Source: Winogradskyella sp. UBA3174
GTDB taxonomy: Bacteria > Bacteroidota > Bacteroidia > Flavobacteriales > Flavobacteriaceae
Length of the DNA: 21,705 bases
NCBI RefSeq assembly: GCF_002364335.1
Contig: NZ_DEXW01000022.1
Span: forward strand, 1-21,705
Direction of reading: 5' to 3'
This document shows, piece by piece, positions 1-7,311 of the stretch (positions are counted from its first letter, which is position 1; the number at the start of each line of letters is the position of its first letter). The translations under genes were made by a program, and so were the position numbers. The notes under the pieces are model-generated. The model worked only from the letters and a program-made list of their open reading frames with translations, did no database searches and was not told where the DNA came from.

Positions 1-183
1 ATTTATATATTTGACCGCTACGGTAAGTTGCTGAAGCAGATTAGTCCGACAGGACCAGGTTGGGATGGAACGTTTAACGGCAATATGATGCCAACCAGTG
101 ATTACTGGTTTACAGTAGAGTATGACGAACCACTGACCAACCAACGTAAAGAACTTAGAGCCCATTTTACCTTGAAACGATAA
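1..183 (+). CDS. T9SS type B sorting domain, C-terminal end of a secreted protein (partial)
   Basis: This is the last 60 codons of a protein that begins before the window; the frame is open from base 1 to a TAA at 181-183. The translation starts IYIFDRYGKLLKQI and continues with a GWDGTFNG turn, a YWFTVEY strand and the terminal HFTLKR. This is the pattern of the gliding-motility-associated C-terminal domain (CHU_C / TIGR04131 type), the type B signal recognised by the type IX secretion system of Bacteroidota. Proteins with this tail are typically exported across the outer membrane and retained on the surface or released. The function of the missing upstream part cannot be judged. A strong intrinsic terminator follows within 20 nt, so this is the end of a transcription unit. 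Confidence 0.88.
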   Translation: MYIFDRYGKLLKQISPTGPGWDGTFNGNMMPTSDYWFTVEYDEPLTNQRKELRAHFTLKR

Positions 184-201
184 GGTTATAATAATATGTA
201 T

Positions 202-236
202 AAAAGCCATTGAAATTTATTCAATGGCTTTTTTTT
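202..236 (+). terminator. Rho-independent terminator of the T9SS cargo gene
   Basis: A perfect 13-bp stem pairs 202-214 with 220-232 around a 5-nt loop (attta), and the run of T continues to 236. The inner part is GCCATTGAA paired with TTCAATGGC. It lies 19 nt after the stop codon of the T9SS cargo gene. Confidence 0.9.
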
Positions 237-538
237 ATTGAACCCGACCAATCGAGATAAGTTGATACAAATAAACTTATAATGAATATTAATCAAGACA
301 AGAGGTTTAAGTGCGCTGAGTTGACTATAACTGAGGCTTTATACGAAGTAGATAAAGGTGATTAAAAGGACTGTTAACTAGTTATGCGGAAAGCCTTTAT
401 AAATCACCTAAATTATATAGGGGCTATAATATTTATATGCTTCTAAACTCAAAGAGTTGCTTAATGGACTTACTATGTAAATACTGAATTTTATTTTACA
501 AGTATTAATCAATAGTAGTGATTCTAATTTTAAAGAAT
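237..538. other. Intergenic stretch with no convincing gene; one tiny ORF and one hairpin
   Basis: These roughly 300 nt lie between two terminators, and I find no protein, tRNA or mobile-element signature. The only open frame worth noting is an ATG-started 27-codon ORF at 282-365. An inverted repeat pairs AGGTGATT at 356-363 with AATCACCT at 402-409, overlapping the end of that ORF, and the loop contains the self-complementary AACTAGTT. No exact TAnnTTTG promoter element was found. It may be a decayed gene or may encode a small RNA; neither is established. Confidence 0.4.
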
Positions 539-571
539 AAAAAAGCCTAAATCTATAAATAGTTCAGGCTT
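539..571 (-). terminator. Rho-independent terminator of the OmpP1-like gene
   Basis: Read on the minus strand, AAGCCTGAA (571-563) pairs with TTTAGGCTT (551-543), with one G-T wobble, and inner CTA/TAG bases extend the stem. A run of T follows on the minus strand (539-544). It begins about 20 nt beyond the stop codon of the outer-membrane protein gene. Confidence 0.82.
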
Positions 572-592
572 AATAAATTTATGTTTTTTTAT

Positions 593-2128
593 CTAAATAT
601 TAAAAGCTAGTGTCAATATTACATCAGTAAATTTCGACTGTATAGAAGCAGAATCAGTTAAACCGACAGAATATAGTTGGAAGTTTATATCACGTTCTGC
701 TTGGCTAAATGCCATATCTAAACTAAAGTCACCAAAGCTATAGCCTAACCCTAAAGAATAACCTGTTAAGTCACCAAAAAAAGTATCATCTTTATATGGG
801 CTTTCTTCAAAACGGTAACCACCTCTAAAACTAAATTGCTTAACACGATATTCACCTCCTAGTCTATATGATGCAGCAGTATCTAATTGATTACTAATAC
901 GATTATTCAGATTAGAAAAGAAAATATCTGAATTAGGTCTAAATTCTGCACTACTATAATCTTTAATAGAATAATCAAAACTTAATAAACCTTTCTTCCC
1001 AAATATGTAAGCTAGACTTCCAGTTACTTTACCAGGTGTTTGAAGTCTATATTCTTCATATATATTTATAACATTTGGATTTATAATTTGTCTAATACTA
1101 GATCCATTTTCAATTCGACTAGTCGCTAAGTACTGAGACGTTTCATCCGATATTCTAAACCAAGTAGGTGAATTATATGCTAAACCGACTCTAAACTCTT
1201 CCGTAATCTTAGCAATTCCTCCTAATTGAAAAGAGAAACCACTACCAGTTGTTAATAGATTATTTTCAAAATCTACATCTGTAACTAAAGAGTTTGCACT
1301 TGAATTAGATTCATTTAAAAACGAAGTGCGCTCAAAATTAATAAAGTGACTATTAAGATTTAATCCAAAATAAAATTTATCATTATAGCTAGTAGCAAAG
1401 TTAAAAGCTAATTTCCCATTATAACCTCTACTTGCATAAGAATAGCGTTGGTTATAATTTCCTGCATTTAAATCTATATTAGAAACGTAATCTGTTTCAC
1501 TTGGTGTGCTTGCATTTGGGTCAATAATAAAGCCTTCAAATCCTAAAAATGCTTGTTGATTTTCAAACCCATTCGGAAGACCCCCTATAGCTGAGTAAGC
1601 TTCAGAAATTGTTTCTCCTGGTAGCGCAGAAATATCATCAATAAATTTACCTTGAGCATTCTGTAAAAAATAGCTACCTATTGAGTTATTTGTGTTTATA
1701 CCTCTAGCAACCCAATTATCATCAAAATCTGCTGAACGATCGTAAGCGACACTTAACGTAAATTTCTTCCAAGGAGAATTTGTATTTGTGTTTTTGAATA
1801 CAAAGGCAGCTCCTAGTTGATTTAAATCAATACTAGTGTCTGATGAAGAATTTAATCCATTAAAATAACTAACATCATTATTTTTTCGGAAACTTCCTAG
1901 AGATAAAGAAACATGACTATTATTAAAGATAGCTGAACCAGCAGGATTAATATTAACACTAGACATATCACCACCAAGTGCACCAAAAGCACCACTCATA
2001 CCTCTAAATCTTGCCGAACCTTGAATTTCATCATTTGAGTATTTCACCGCATCTGTTACATTTAACTCTTGAGCAGAAATATAGGACGCACTAAGCAAGG
2101 TTATGCTTAATATAAGTATTTTTTTCAT
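593..2128 (-). CDS. OmpP1/FadL-family outer-membrane transport protein
   Basis: A 511-residue protein with a clear signal peptide (MKKILILSITLLSASYISA, cleavage probably before Gln20). The mature N-terminus carries the features of the flavobacterial OmpP1/FadL group: a segment near residues 36-60 with ARFRGMSGAFGALGGD followed by SSVNINPAGSA, then alternating beta strands ending in an aromatic-poor LTLAFNI strand. FadL-type proteins are 14-stranded beta barrels with a plug that take up hydrophobic molecules such as long-chain fatty acids; the substrate here is unknown. The gene begins 34 nt after the stop codon of the Ser/Arg-rich lipoprotein gene and has its own downstream terminator, so the two are probably one transcription unit. 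Confidence 0.85.
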   Translation of the reverse strand: MKKILILSITLLSASYISAQELNVTDAVKYSNDEIQGSARFRGMSGAFGALGGDMSSVNINPAGSAIFNNSHVSLSLGSFRKNNDVSYFNGLNSSSDTSIDLNQLGAAFVFKNTNTNSPWKKFTLSVAYDRSADFDDNWVARGINTNNSIGSYFLQNAQGKFIDDISALPGETISEAYSAIGGLPNGFENQQAFLGFEGFIIDPNASTPSETDYVSNIDLNAGNYNQRYSYASRGYNGKLAFNFATSYNDKFYFGLNLNSHFINFERTSFLNESNSSANSLVTDVDFENNLLTTGSGFSFQLGGIAKITEEFRVGLAYNSPTWFRISDETSQYLATSRIENGSSIRQIINPNVINIYEEYRLQTPGKVTGSLAYIFGKKGLLSFDYSIKDYSSAEFRPNSDIFFSNLNNRISNQLDTAASYRLGGEYRVKQFSFRGGYRFEESPYKDDTFFGDLTGYSLGLGYSFGDFSLDMAFSQAERDINFQLYSVGLTDSASIQSKFTDVILTLAFNI

Positions 2129-2162
2129 AAGTATTTTTTAAAATTTGGAATCAAATTAAAGC

Positions 2163-3227
2163 TTATCCTCTACCGCGTCTACTGCTGCCGGAAGATCTTG
2201 ATCCACTAGACCTTGAACTTGAACTTCTAGAAGATCTTGCACTACTAGAGGATCTAGAACTTCTTGATGAACTTCTAGCAGAGCTAGAGGATCTACTTGT
2301 ACTAGGTCTTGTTACTCTAGAATTACTACTTCTTGTAGAAGAAGAATTTCTTACCGCTCTAGAAGGTCTTGTAACACGAGAATTTCTTACCGTTCTTGAG
2401 TTAGAATTAGATCTACTCAACCTAGAATCACCTCTTGTCACACTTCTAGAATTAGATAACCTACTGGTTGAATAGTTTCGTCTAGACAAAGCAGAATTAC
2501 TTCTATTAGTTAAAGCAGAATTACGCCTATTAGATACAGTAGAATTACCTCTACTCGATAAAAGTGAATTCCTCCCTATTGAACTTATACTGTTATTGTT
2601 AAGTAAAGAACCTCTGCGGCCTCCAGCGAAAGCATATCCATTTTGATTTCCAAATTGACCGTTATTCCATCCATTATTCCATCCATTACCCCAACCCCAA
2701 GGATTGTTCCAACCAAAGCCACCAAAACCTCCACCCCAGCCAAAACCTCCGTTCCAACCAAAGCCTCCATTCCAACCCCAAGGTTGTCCCCAGCCCCAAT
2801 TGTTAAAGCCAAAGCCACCATTCCATAACCATGGATCATTCCAGCCCATCCAGCCGTTGTCTATAACATTTATAGTAACATTATCGTTGTTTTGTCCCCA
2901 ACCTCCGTAAACTGGTCTTTGTTCTATAGTATCTTGTGCCCTCTGAACATAATTACCTTCGTAAGAATCTATATCTGTAAATATTTCTCTTTCTTCGGTT
3001 ATAGCATTTACATCAGCAGAGTTTTCTGCAAAGTAATTTTTATAATAACCAGACTCATTTGTTGAAGTGGTTACTACTGGTTGCTCAGCTTCTACATTAT
3101 CAGAAGCATAAATACCATCATTGTCATATCCTGCATATTGAAACGATCCACATGAAGTTAACAAGGCCGTTAGGCCAAGTGCAACAAAAAATGGCAATTT
3201 TCGTGTTGTAATAATTTTAAATTGCAT
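2163..3227 (-). CDS. Lipoprotein with Gly/Trp/Asn-rich middle and Ser/Arg-rich tail
   Basis: A 354-residue protein of unknown function. The N-terminus is a lipoprotein signal with lipobox LTSC (Cys26). Residues 27-105 are acidic and polar. Residues about 108-200 are a low-complexity region of repeated GGFGWN/WGWG/NGWNN units. Residues about 203-354 are dominated by Ser, Arg and Asn and end in near-continuous SR/SS runs, giving a strongly basic tail. It is probably anchored in the envelope; the basic tail could contact acidic polymers such as LPS, nucleic acid or peptidoglycan-associated molecules, but that is inference. Transcription diverges from proS, and the OmpP1-like gene follows 34 nt downstream. 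The low-complexity coding creates open frames on both strands in this region, which I treat as spurious. Confidence 0.8.
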   Translation of the reverse strand: MQFKIITTRKLPFFVALGLTALLTSCGSFQYAGYDNDGIYASDNVEAEQPVVTTSTNESGYYKNYFAENSADVNAITEEREIFTDIDSYEGNYVQRAQDTIEQRPVYGGWGQNNDNVTINVIDNGWMGWNDPWLWNGGFGFNNWGWGQPWGWNGGFGWNGGFGWGGGFGGFGWNNPWGWGNGWNNGWNNGQFGNQNGYAFAGGRRGSLLNNNSISSIGRNSLLSSRGNSTVSNRRNSALTNRSNSALSRRNYSTSRLSNSRSVTRGDSRLSRSNSNSRTVRNSRVTRPSRAVRNSSSTRSSNSRVTRPSTSRSSSSARSSSRSSRSSSSARSSRSSSSRSSGSRSSGSSRRGRG

Positions 3228-3245
3228 ATCTCTTTTATTTTATTG

Positions 3246-3273
3246 TTGAACATAGCAAAAATAGTTAGTTTTG
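3246..3273 (+). promoter_or_regulatory. Promoter of proS (Bacteroidota type)
   Basis: TTG at 3246-3248, a 17-nt spacer and TAGTTTTG at 3266-3273 match the TTG-N17-20-TAnnTTTG promoter used by the primary sigma factor of Bacteroidota. A second TTG at 3243-3245 would give a 20-nt spacer. The predicted leader before the proS ATG is about 45-50 nt and contains the right arm of a 10-bp inverted repeat. Confidence 0.7.
3256..3263 (-). promoter_or_regulatory. Possible minus-strand -7 element for the lipoprotein gene
   Basis: On the minus strand the sequence reads TATTTTTG, an exact match to the Bacteroidota -7 consensus TAnnTTTG, 28 nt upstream of the start codon. No TTG -33 element is present at the expected distance, so this is a half-match. 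It lies beside the oppositely oriented proS -7 element. Confidence 0.4.
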
Positions 3274-3286
3274 CTGAACTATTTTT
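3257..3286. repeat. Perfect 10-bp inverted repeat in the proS/lipoprotein divergent region
   Basis: AAAAATAGTT at 3257-3266 and AACTATTTTT at 3277-3286 are exact reverse complements separated by 10 nt. The repeat spans the -7 regions of both divergent promoters, so it could be a protein-binding operator or form a hairpin at the start of the proS transcript. Confidence 0.6.
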
Positions 3287-3327
3287 ATATTTAACATAAG
3301 CGCAACATTTGTGCCAAAACACTAAAA

Positions 3328-4806
3328 ATGAGTAAAAATCTTACGAGTAGAGCTGAAGATTATTCTAAATGGTACAATGAATTGGTGGTAAAAGCTGATT
3401 TAGCAGAGAGTTCTGCAGTTAGAGGTTGTATGGTTATAAAACCATATGGTTATGCTATATGGGAAAAAATGCAAGCTGAATTAGATAGAATGTTTAAGGA
3501 AACAGGGCATCAGAATGCTTATTTCCCATTATTTGTTCCTAAAAGTTTGTTTGAAGCAGAAGAAAAGAATGCAGAAGGCTTTGCTAAGGAATGTGCAGTT
3601 GTAACGCATTATAGGTTGCAAAATGACCCAGATAATGAAGGCAAACTAAGAGTTGACCCAGAAGCAAAGTTAGAAGAAGAGTTAGTCGTAAGACCTACTA
3701 GTGAGGCTATAATTTGGAGTACCTATAAAGGTTGGATTCAAAGTTATAGAGACCTACCTATACTAATTAATCAATGGGCTAACGTTGTTCGTTGGGAAAT
3801 GCGTACGCGCTTATTTTTACGAACGGCTGAATTTTTATGGCAAGAAGGTCATACAGCTCATGCTACAAAAGATGAAGCGATAATAGAAGCAGAGCTGATG
3901 AATAACGTTTACGCTGAATTCGCTGAAAATTTTATGGCTATGCCTGTTATTAAAGGAGTGAAAACAGAGAGTGAACGTTTTGCTGGTGCTGTTGAGACGT
4001 ATTGTATAGAAGCTTTAATGCAAGATGGAAAAGCCTTGCAAGCAGGAACTTCTCATTTCTTAGGTCAAAATTTTGCCAAAGCATTTGATGTGAAATTTAC
4101 AAATAATGAAGGAAAGTTAGATCATGTTTGGGCTACCTCTTGGGGAGTTTCTACAAGATTGATGGGTGCTTTAATTATGACACATAGTGATGATAAAGGT
4201 TTAGTTTTACCTCCAAACCTAGCGCCATTTCAGGTTGTAATAGTACCTATATATAGAAACGATGAGCAGTTTGAGGCTGTTTCTGAAAAAGCCGAATCTA
4301 TTCTTAAAGAGTTAAAAGTTTTAGGCGTTAGTTGTAAATTTGATAAAAGAACAACACATAGGCCTGGTGCTAAATTTGCTCAGCACGAATTACAAGGTGT
4401 GCCATTGCGAATTGCTATTGGTCCAAAAGACTTAGAGAATAACACAGTTGAGTTAGCTAGAAGAGATACATTAACAAAATCTATTGTTGAAATAAAAGAT
4501 ATTTCTGTAACTATTAAAAACCTTCTAATACAAATACAAGAAGAATTATTTACTAAAGCCTTGGATTTTAGAAATGAACATGTCACTGAAGTAGATAACT
4601 TTGATGATTTCAAAAAAGTTTTAAAAACTAAGACTGGGTTTATTTCTGCATTTTGGGATGGGTCTTCTGAAACAGAACAAAAGATTAAGGAGTTAACCAA
4701 AGCGACCATTAGATGTATTCCTATGAATAACAAAATGGAAGAAGGGAAATGTGTATATAGCGGTCAAAAAGCGACACAACGCGTGTTATTTGCTAAAGCA
4801 TATTAA
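3328..4806 (+). CDS. proS: Prolyl-tRNA synthetase, short archaeal/eukaryotic-like type
   Basis: A 492-residue class II aminoacyl-tRNA synthetase that charges tRNA-Pro with proline in the cytoplasm. Visible landmarks are the RPTSE signature at 122-126, the motif 2 region RWEMRTRLFLRTAEF at 155-169 followed by WQEGHTAH, and motif 3 around 272-296 (WGVSTRLMGAL, then GLVLPP). The anticodon-binding domain follows from about residue 300, with a C-terminal segment ending RVLFAKAY. The length and lack of the large editing insertion match the short form common in Bacteroidota rather than the roughly 570-residue E. coli form. The ATG follows an A-rich leader (acactaaaa). The gene diverges from the lipoprotein gene and precedes the tRNA-Glu/rpsT unit, which has its own promoter. 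Confidence 0.96.
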   Translation: MSKNLTSRAEDYSKWYNELVVKADLAESSAVRGCMVIKPYGYAIWEKMQAELDRMFKETGHQNAYFPLFVPKSLFEAEEKNAEGFAKECAVVTHYRLQNDPDNEGKLRVDPEAKLEEELVVRPTSEAIIWSTYKGWIQSYRDLPILINQWANVVRWEMRTRLFLRTAEFLWQEGHTAHATKDEAIIEAELMNNVYAEFAENFMAMPVIKGVKTESERFAGAVETYCIEALMQDGKALQAGTSHFLGQNFAKAFDVKFTNNEGKLDHVWATSWGVSTRLMGALIMTHSDDKGLVLPPNLAPFQVVIVPIYRNDEQFEAVSEKAESILKELKVLGVSCKFDKRTTHRPGAKFAQHELQGVPLRIAIGPKDLENNTVELARRDTLTKSIVEIKDISVTIKNLLIQIQEELFTKALDFRNEHVTEVDNFDDFKKVLKTKTGFISAFWDGSSETEQKIKELTKATIRCIPMNNKMEEGKCVYSGQKATQRVLFAKAY

Positions 4807-4834
4807 TTTTTTTCAAAAAAAATTATGCTAGTAG

Positions 4835-4864
4835 TTGCAACATTTAAAAATAGTTGTATTTTTG
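4835..4864 (+). promoter_or_regulatory. Strong Bacteroidota promoter of the tRNA-Glu/rpsT unit
   Basis: TTG at 4835-4837, a 19-nt spacer and TATTTTTG at 4857-4864 fit TTG-N19-TAnnTTTG exactly. The predicted start near 4871 leaves about 45 nt of 5' precursor before the tRNA. This is one of the two clearest promoters in the window. Confidence 0.8.
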
Positions 4865-4915
4865 CATCCGCAATGGAAACATTGTAGGTTCATTTAAATA
4901 GTAAAATAACCAAAT

Positions 4916-4987
4916 GGCCCGTTCGTCTATCGGCTAGGACGCATGGTTTTCATCCATGTAAGAGGGGTTCGATTCCCCTACGGGCTA
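4916..4987 (+). tRNA. tRNA-Glu (anticodon TTC)
   Basis: A 72-nt cloverleaf can be drawn in full. Acceptor GGCCCGT pairs with ACGGGCT (G1-U72 wobble, the rest Watson-Crick), and the discriminator base is A at 4987. The D stem is GTCT/GGAC, the anticodon stem CATGG/CCATG with loop TTTTCAT, so the anticodon is TTC. The T stem is AGGGG/CCCCT with loop TTCGATT. The CCA end is not encoded (ACA follows) and must be added enzymatically. It shares a promoter with rpsT, whose ATG lies 24 nt downstream. Confidence 0.97.
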
Positions 4988-5011
4988 CAATTTTTAATAA
5001 GAAAAAATATA

Positions 5012-5263
5012 ATGGCAAATCATAAGTCTTCTTTAAAAAGAATTAGAAGTAACGAAAAAAGACGTGTACTTAATAAATATCAGCATAAGACAACTCGTAA
5101 TGCTATAAAGAAGTTACGTGAAATAACTGATGCAAAAGAGGCACAAGAAATGTTACCTTCTGTAATTAGTATGCTAGACAAGTTAGCTAAGAAAAATGTT
5201 ATACATTCTAATAAAGCTGGTAACTTAAAGTCTCAGTTAACTAAATTTGTAGCTGCAATATAA
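5012..5263 (+). CDS. rpsT: 30S ribosomal protein S20
   Basis: An 83-residue, Lys/Arg-rich protein starting MANHKSSLKRIRSNEKRR, the usual S20 N-terminus, with the conserved internal segment HSNKAGNLKSQLTKFV near the end. S20 binds 16S rRNA in the body of the small subunit during early assembly. The start at 5012 is chosen because the MANHKS beginning is conserved; an in-frame upstream extension would run back into the tRNA-Glu gene and is rejected. An A-rich stretch (aagaaaaaat) precedes the ATG. No separate promoter is visible between tRNA and rpsT, so the mRNA is probably released by tRNA 3' processing of a joint transcript. Confidence 0.96.
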   Translation: MANHKSSLKRIRSNEKRRVLNKYQHKTTRNAIKKLREITDAKEAQEMLPSVISMLDKLAKKNVIHSNKAGNLKSQLTKFVAAI

Positions 5264-5290
5264 TTTTGTAGATACTTACGACAATATTTA

Positions 5291-5319
5291 AAGTCTTTCC
5301 TTTTTGGAGAGACTTTTTT
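5291..5319 (+). terminator. Rho-independent terminator of rpsT
   Basis: AAGTCTTTCC (5291-5300) pairs with GGAGAGACTT (5306-5315) with one wobble pair, around a ttttt loop and followed by T residues to 5319. It lies 28 nt after the rpsT stop codon. Confidence 0.85.
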
Positions 5320-5345
5320 GCGTACAATAATTTATTATTAAACAT

Positions 5346-5378
5346 AAAAAAACCTTGAATTATTAATTCAAGGTTTTT
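5346..5378 (-). terminator. Terminator of rho, symmetric and possibly bidirectional
   Basis: A near-perfect palindrome (AAAAACCTTGAATTA at 5348-5362, complement at 5364-5378) has A-tracts on the left and T-tracts on the right. It can act for rho on the minus strand and as a backup for rpsT on the plus strand. It lies 24 nt beyond the rho stop codon. Confidence 0.8.
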
Positions 5379-5402
5379 GTTTTATACTATTTGATTAATT
5401 TA

Positions 5403-7094
5403 TTACCCGTTCATAGAGATTAGGAACTCTTCATTGTTTCTAGTTTGTTTGAAACGGTCATTAATGAACTCCATTGCTTCAACAGGATTCATATCCGCTA
5501 GATACTTGCGCATCACCCACATTCTTTGAATGGTATTAGCATCTAAAAGAATATCATCTCTACGTGTGCTAGATGACGTTAAATCAATAGCAGGGAATAT
5601 ACGACGGTTAGATATTTTACGGTCTAATTGTAGCTCCATATTACCTGTACCTTTGAATTCTTCAAAGATAACTTCATCCATTTTAGAGCCTGTTTCGGTA
5701 AGTGCTGTAGCGATTATAGTTAAAGAGCCACCATTTTCAATATTACGAGCAGCACCAAAGAAACGTTTCGGTTTATGTAAAGCATTAGCATCAACACCAC
5801 CAGAAAGAATTTTTCCAGATGCTGGTTGTACAGAGTTATAAGCTCTAGCTAAACGTGTAATTGAGTCTAAAAGAATTACCACGTCGTGGCCGCATTCTAC
5901 AAGACGTTTTGCTTTTTCTAAAACAATATTTGCAATCTTAACGTGCTCGTGTGCTTCTTTATCAAATGTAGAAGCAATAACTTCACCACGTACATTTCGT
6001 TGCATATCTGTTACTTCTTCAGGACGTTCATCAATCAATAATATCATTTGATAAACCTCAGGATGATTCGCTGCAATTGCATTTGCAACATCCTTAAGTA
6101 GCATTGTTTTACCAGTCTTAGGCTGAGATACAATCATACCACGTTGTCCTTTTCCTATTGGAGCAAACAAATCCATAATACGCGTAGAGATAGTTGCTTG
6201 CTTCTCAGCTAGATTAAATTTCTCTTGTGGAAATAAAGGGGTTAAATGCTCAAAAGCAACTCTGTCTCTAACAACATTTGGGCTTTGACCGTTAATTTTA
6301 CTAACTTTTATTAATGGAAAATATTTCTCACCTTCTTTCGGTGGACGTACTTGTCCTAATACGGTATCACCGACTTTTAGTCCAAATAATCTAATTTGTG
6401 ATTGCGATACATAGATATCATCTGGTGATGATAGATAATTATAATCCGAAGATCTTAAAAACCCATAACCATCTTGCATAATATCTAATACCCCTTCACT
6501 TTCAATAATAGCATCAAATTCAAAATCTGGCTCGCGGTAACGATTTCTGCTATCCTTATTACCATTGTTTTTTGAATTGTTGTTATGTGTGTTTCCGTCT
6601 TTAGAACGAGGTTGCCTGTTGTCGTTGTTCTGAGGACGTCTTTTGTCATCATTACGAGGATTAGGTCGTTTTTGCTCTTGTTTAGGATTATCTTGTTTAT
6701 CGTTAGAAGGTTTGCGTTCTTGAGGTTTTGGTTTTCTCGGTTTACGCTCTTCTGTTTTTTGTTCTTCTGCTTTTGGTTCTTCTGCTTTTGGTTCCTGAGG
6801 TTTAACTTCTTCTTTTTTGTCAGAAAATTCTAAAGATTTTTGCTCTTTGTTTTCTTTTGGTTTTTGCGGAACTCTAGCACGCTTTTGAGGAGGTTTGTTT
6901 TGTGACTTTGGTTCAGAAGTTGTTTCTGTTGCCACGTTAGCTTTTACGGCTTCTGGATTTGCAGCTTGATAATCTAAAATTTGATAAACCAAGTCTAATT
7001 TTTTTTGTGTACGGTATTTAGGTACATTTAGTTGTTTAGCTATCTCCTGTAATTCAGGAAGTTTTTTAGCTTTTAACTGAGAAATTTCAAACAT
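5403..7094 (-). CDS. rho: Transcription termination factor Rho with low-complexity insertion
   Basis: A 563-residue hexameric RNA helicase that ends transcription at Rho-dependent sites. Residues 1-50 form the Rho N-terminal (SAP-like) helical domain. Residues about 55-190 are a Lys/Pro/Glu/Asn/Arg-rich, probably disordered insertion with repeated EEPKAEEPKAEE-type units. The cold-shock-type RNA-binding domain follows (about 195-270, with GYGFLR at 209-214). The ATPase core has Walker A SQPKTGKT (323-330), DERPEEVTDM (355-364), Walker B VVILLD (405-410), then DSITRLARAYN and the Q/R loop segments GKILSGGVD and FEEFKGTGN. E. coli Rho is about 419 residues; the excess here is almost entirely the insertion, as in other Bacteroidota. 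The gene stands alone with its own terminator; the leader of up to about 200 nt could permit autoregulation, which is inference. Confidence 0.97.
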   Translation of the reverse strand: MFEISQLKAKKLPELQEIAKQLNVPKYRTQKKLDLVYQILDYQAANPEAVKANVATETTSEPKSQNKPPQKRARVPQKPKENKEQKSLEFSDKKEEVKPQEPKAEEPKAEEQKTEERKPRKPKPQERKPSNDKQDNPKQEQKRPNPRNDDKRRPQNNDNRQPRSKDGNTHNNNSKNNGNKDSRNRYREPDFEFDAIIESEGVLDIMQDGYGFLRSSDYNYLSSPDDIYVSQSQIRLFGLKVGDTVLGQVRPPKEGEKYFPLIKVSKINGQSPNVVRDRVAFEHLTPLFPQEKFNLAEKQATISTRIMDLFAPIGKGQRGMIVSQPKTGKTMLLKDVANAIAANHPEVYQMILLIDERPEEVTDMQRNVRGEVIASTFDKEAHEHVKIANIVLEKAKRLVECGHDVVILLDSITRLARAYNSVQPASGKILSGGVDANALHKPKRFFGAARNIENGGSLTIIATALTETGSKMDEVIFEEFKGTGNMELQLDRKISNRRIFPAIDLTSSSTRRDDILLDANTIQRMWVMRKYLADMNPVEAMEFINDRFKQTRNNEEFLISMNG

Positions 7095-7238
7095 TTTTAT
7101 GTAGTATAATGTATTATAATTTGATATTATTAATTCAATGTTTTCTAGATGAAATAAAAAAGAAAAAAAGTGAGATTAATTTGGAAGATTTAGAACAATG
7201 CAACTCAGTGCGTTATTTTGCTCTGTTGCAATAATACA

Positions 7239-7258
7239 ATTTTATTTTAAAATAAAAT
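7239..7258. repeat. 20-nt perfect AT palindrome between rho and the DUF4293 gene
   Basis: ATTTTATTTTAAAATAAAAT is its own reverse complement. It sits in the 217-nt divergent region, roughly 145 nt upstream of the rho start and 53 nt upstream of the DUF4293 start. It contains no G or C, so chance or a DNA-bending tract is possible. Confidence 0.5.
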
Positions 7259-7282
7259 CTATCTTTTTAAAAAATAAACTCC

Positions 7283-7290
7283 TAGTTTTG
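7283..7290 (+). promoter_or_regulatory. Likely -7 element for the DUF4293 gene
   Basis: TAGTTTTG matches TAnnTTTG exactly, 21 nt before the start codon, predicting a very short leader. There is no TTG at the expected -33 distance, only T-rich sequence. Confidence 0.5.
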
Positions 7291-7311
7291 CAATGCTTTT
7301 GATATAAAGTT

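Noticed and set aside
2690..2830. Short repeated units that look like a tandem or CRISPR-type array
   Set aside because: The repeats are irregular, have no unique spacers and follow the reading frame of the GGFGWN coding units.
2585..2910. Open frames on both strands across the Gly/Trp/Asn repeat part of the lipoprotein gene
   Set aside because: They are by-products of the low-complexity codon pattern; translations are repetitive (PKPP, VLVAL) with no domain or start signal.
4804..4825. TAATTTTTTT-C-AAAAAAAATTA dyad at the end of proS as a terminator
   Set aside because: The stem would be only A-T pairs and includes the stop codon; it has no stable GC core.
4943..5263. Longer rpsT frame starting inside the tRNA-Glu gene
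   Set aside because: The extra 23 residues would be encoded by the tRNA anticodon and T arms; the S20 family begins MANHKS, which starts at 5012.
6585..6833. Plus-strand frame within rho
   Set aside because: It is the complement of the low-complexity insertion, giving a Phe/Arg-rich translation with no start context.
7199..7230. TGCAAC/GTTGCA inverted repeat before the DUF4293 gene
   Set aside because: Only 6 bp with a 20-nt loop, expected by chance in a region of this size and composition.
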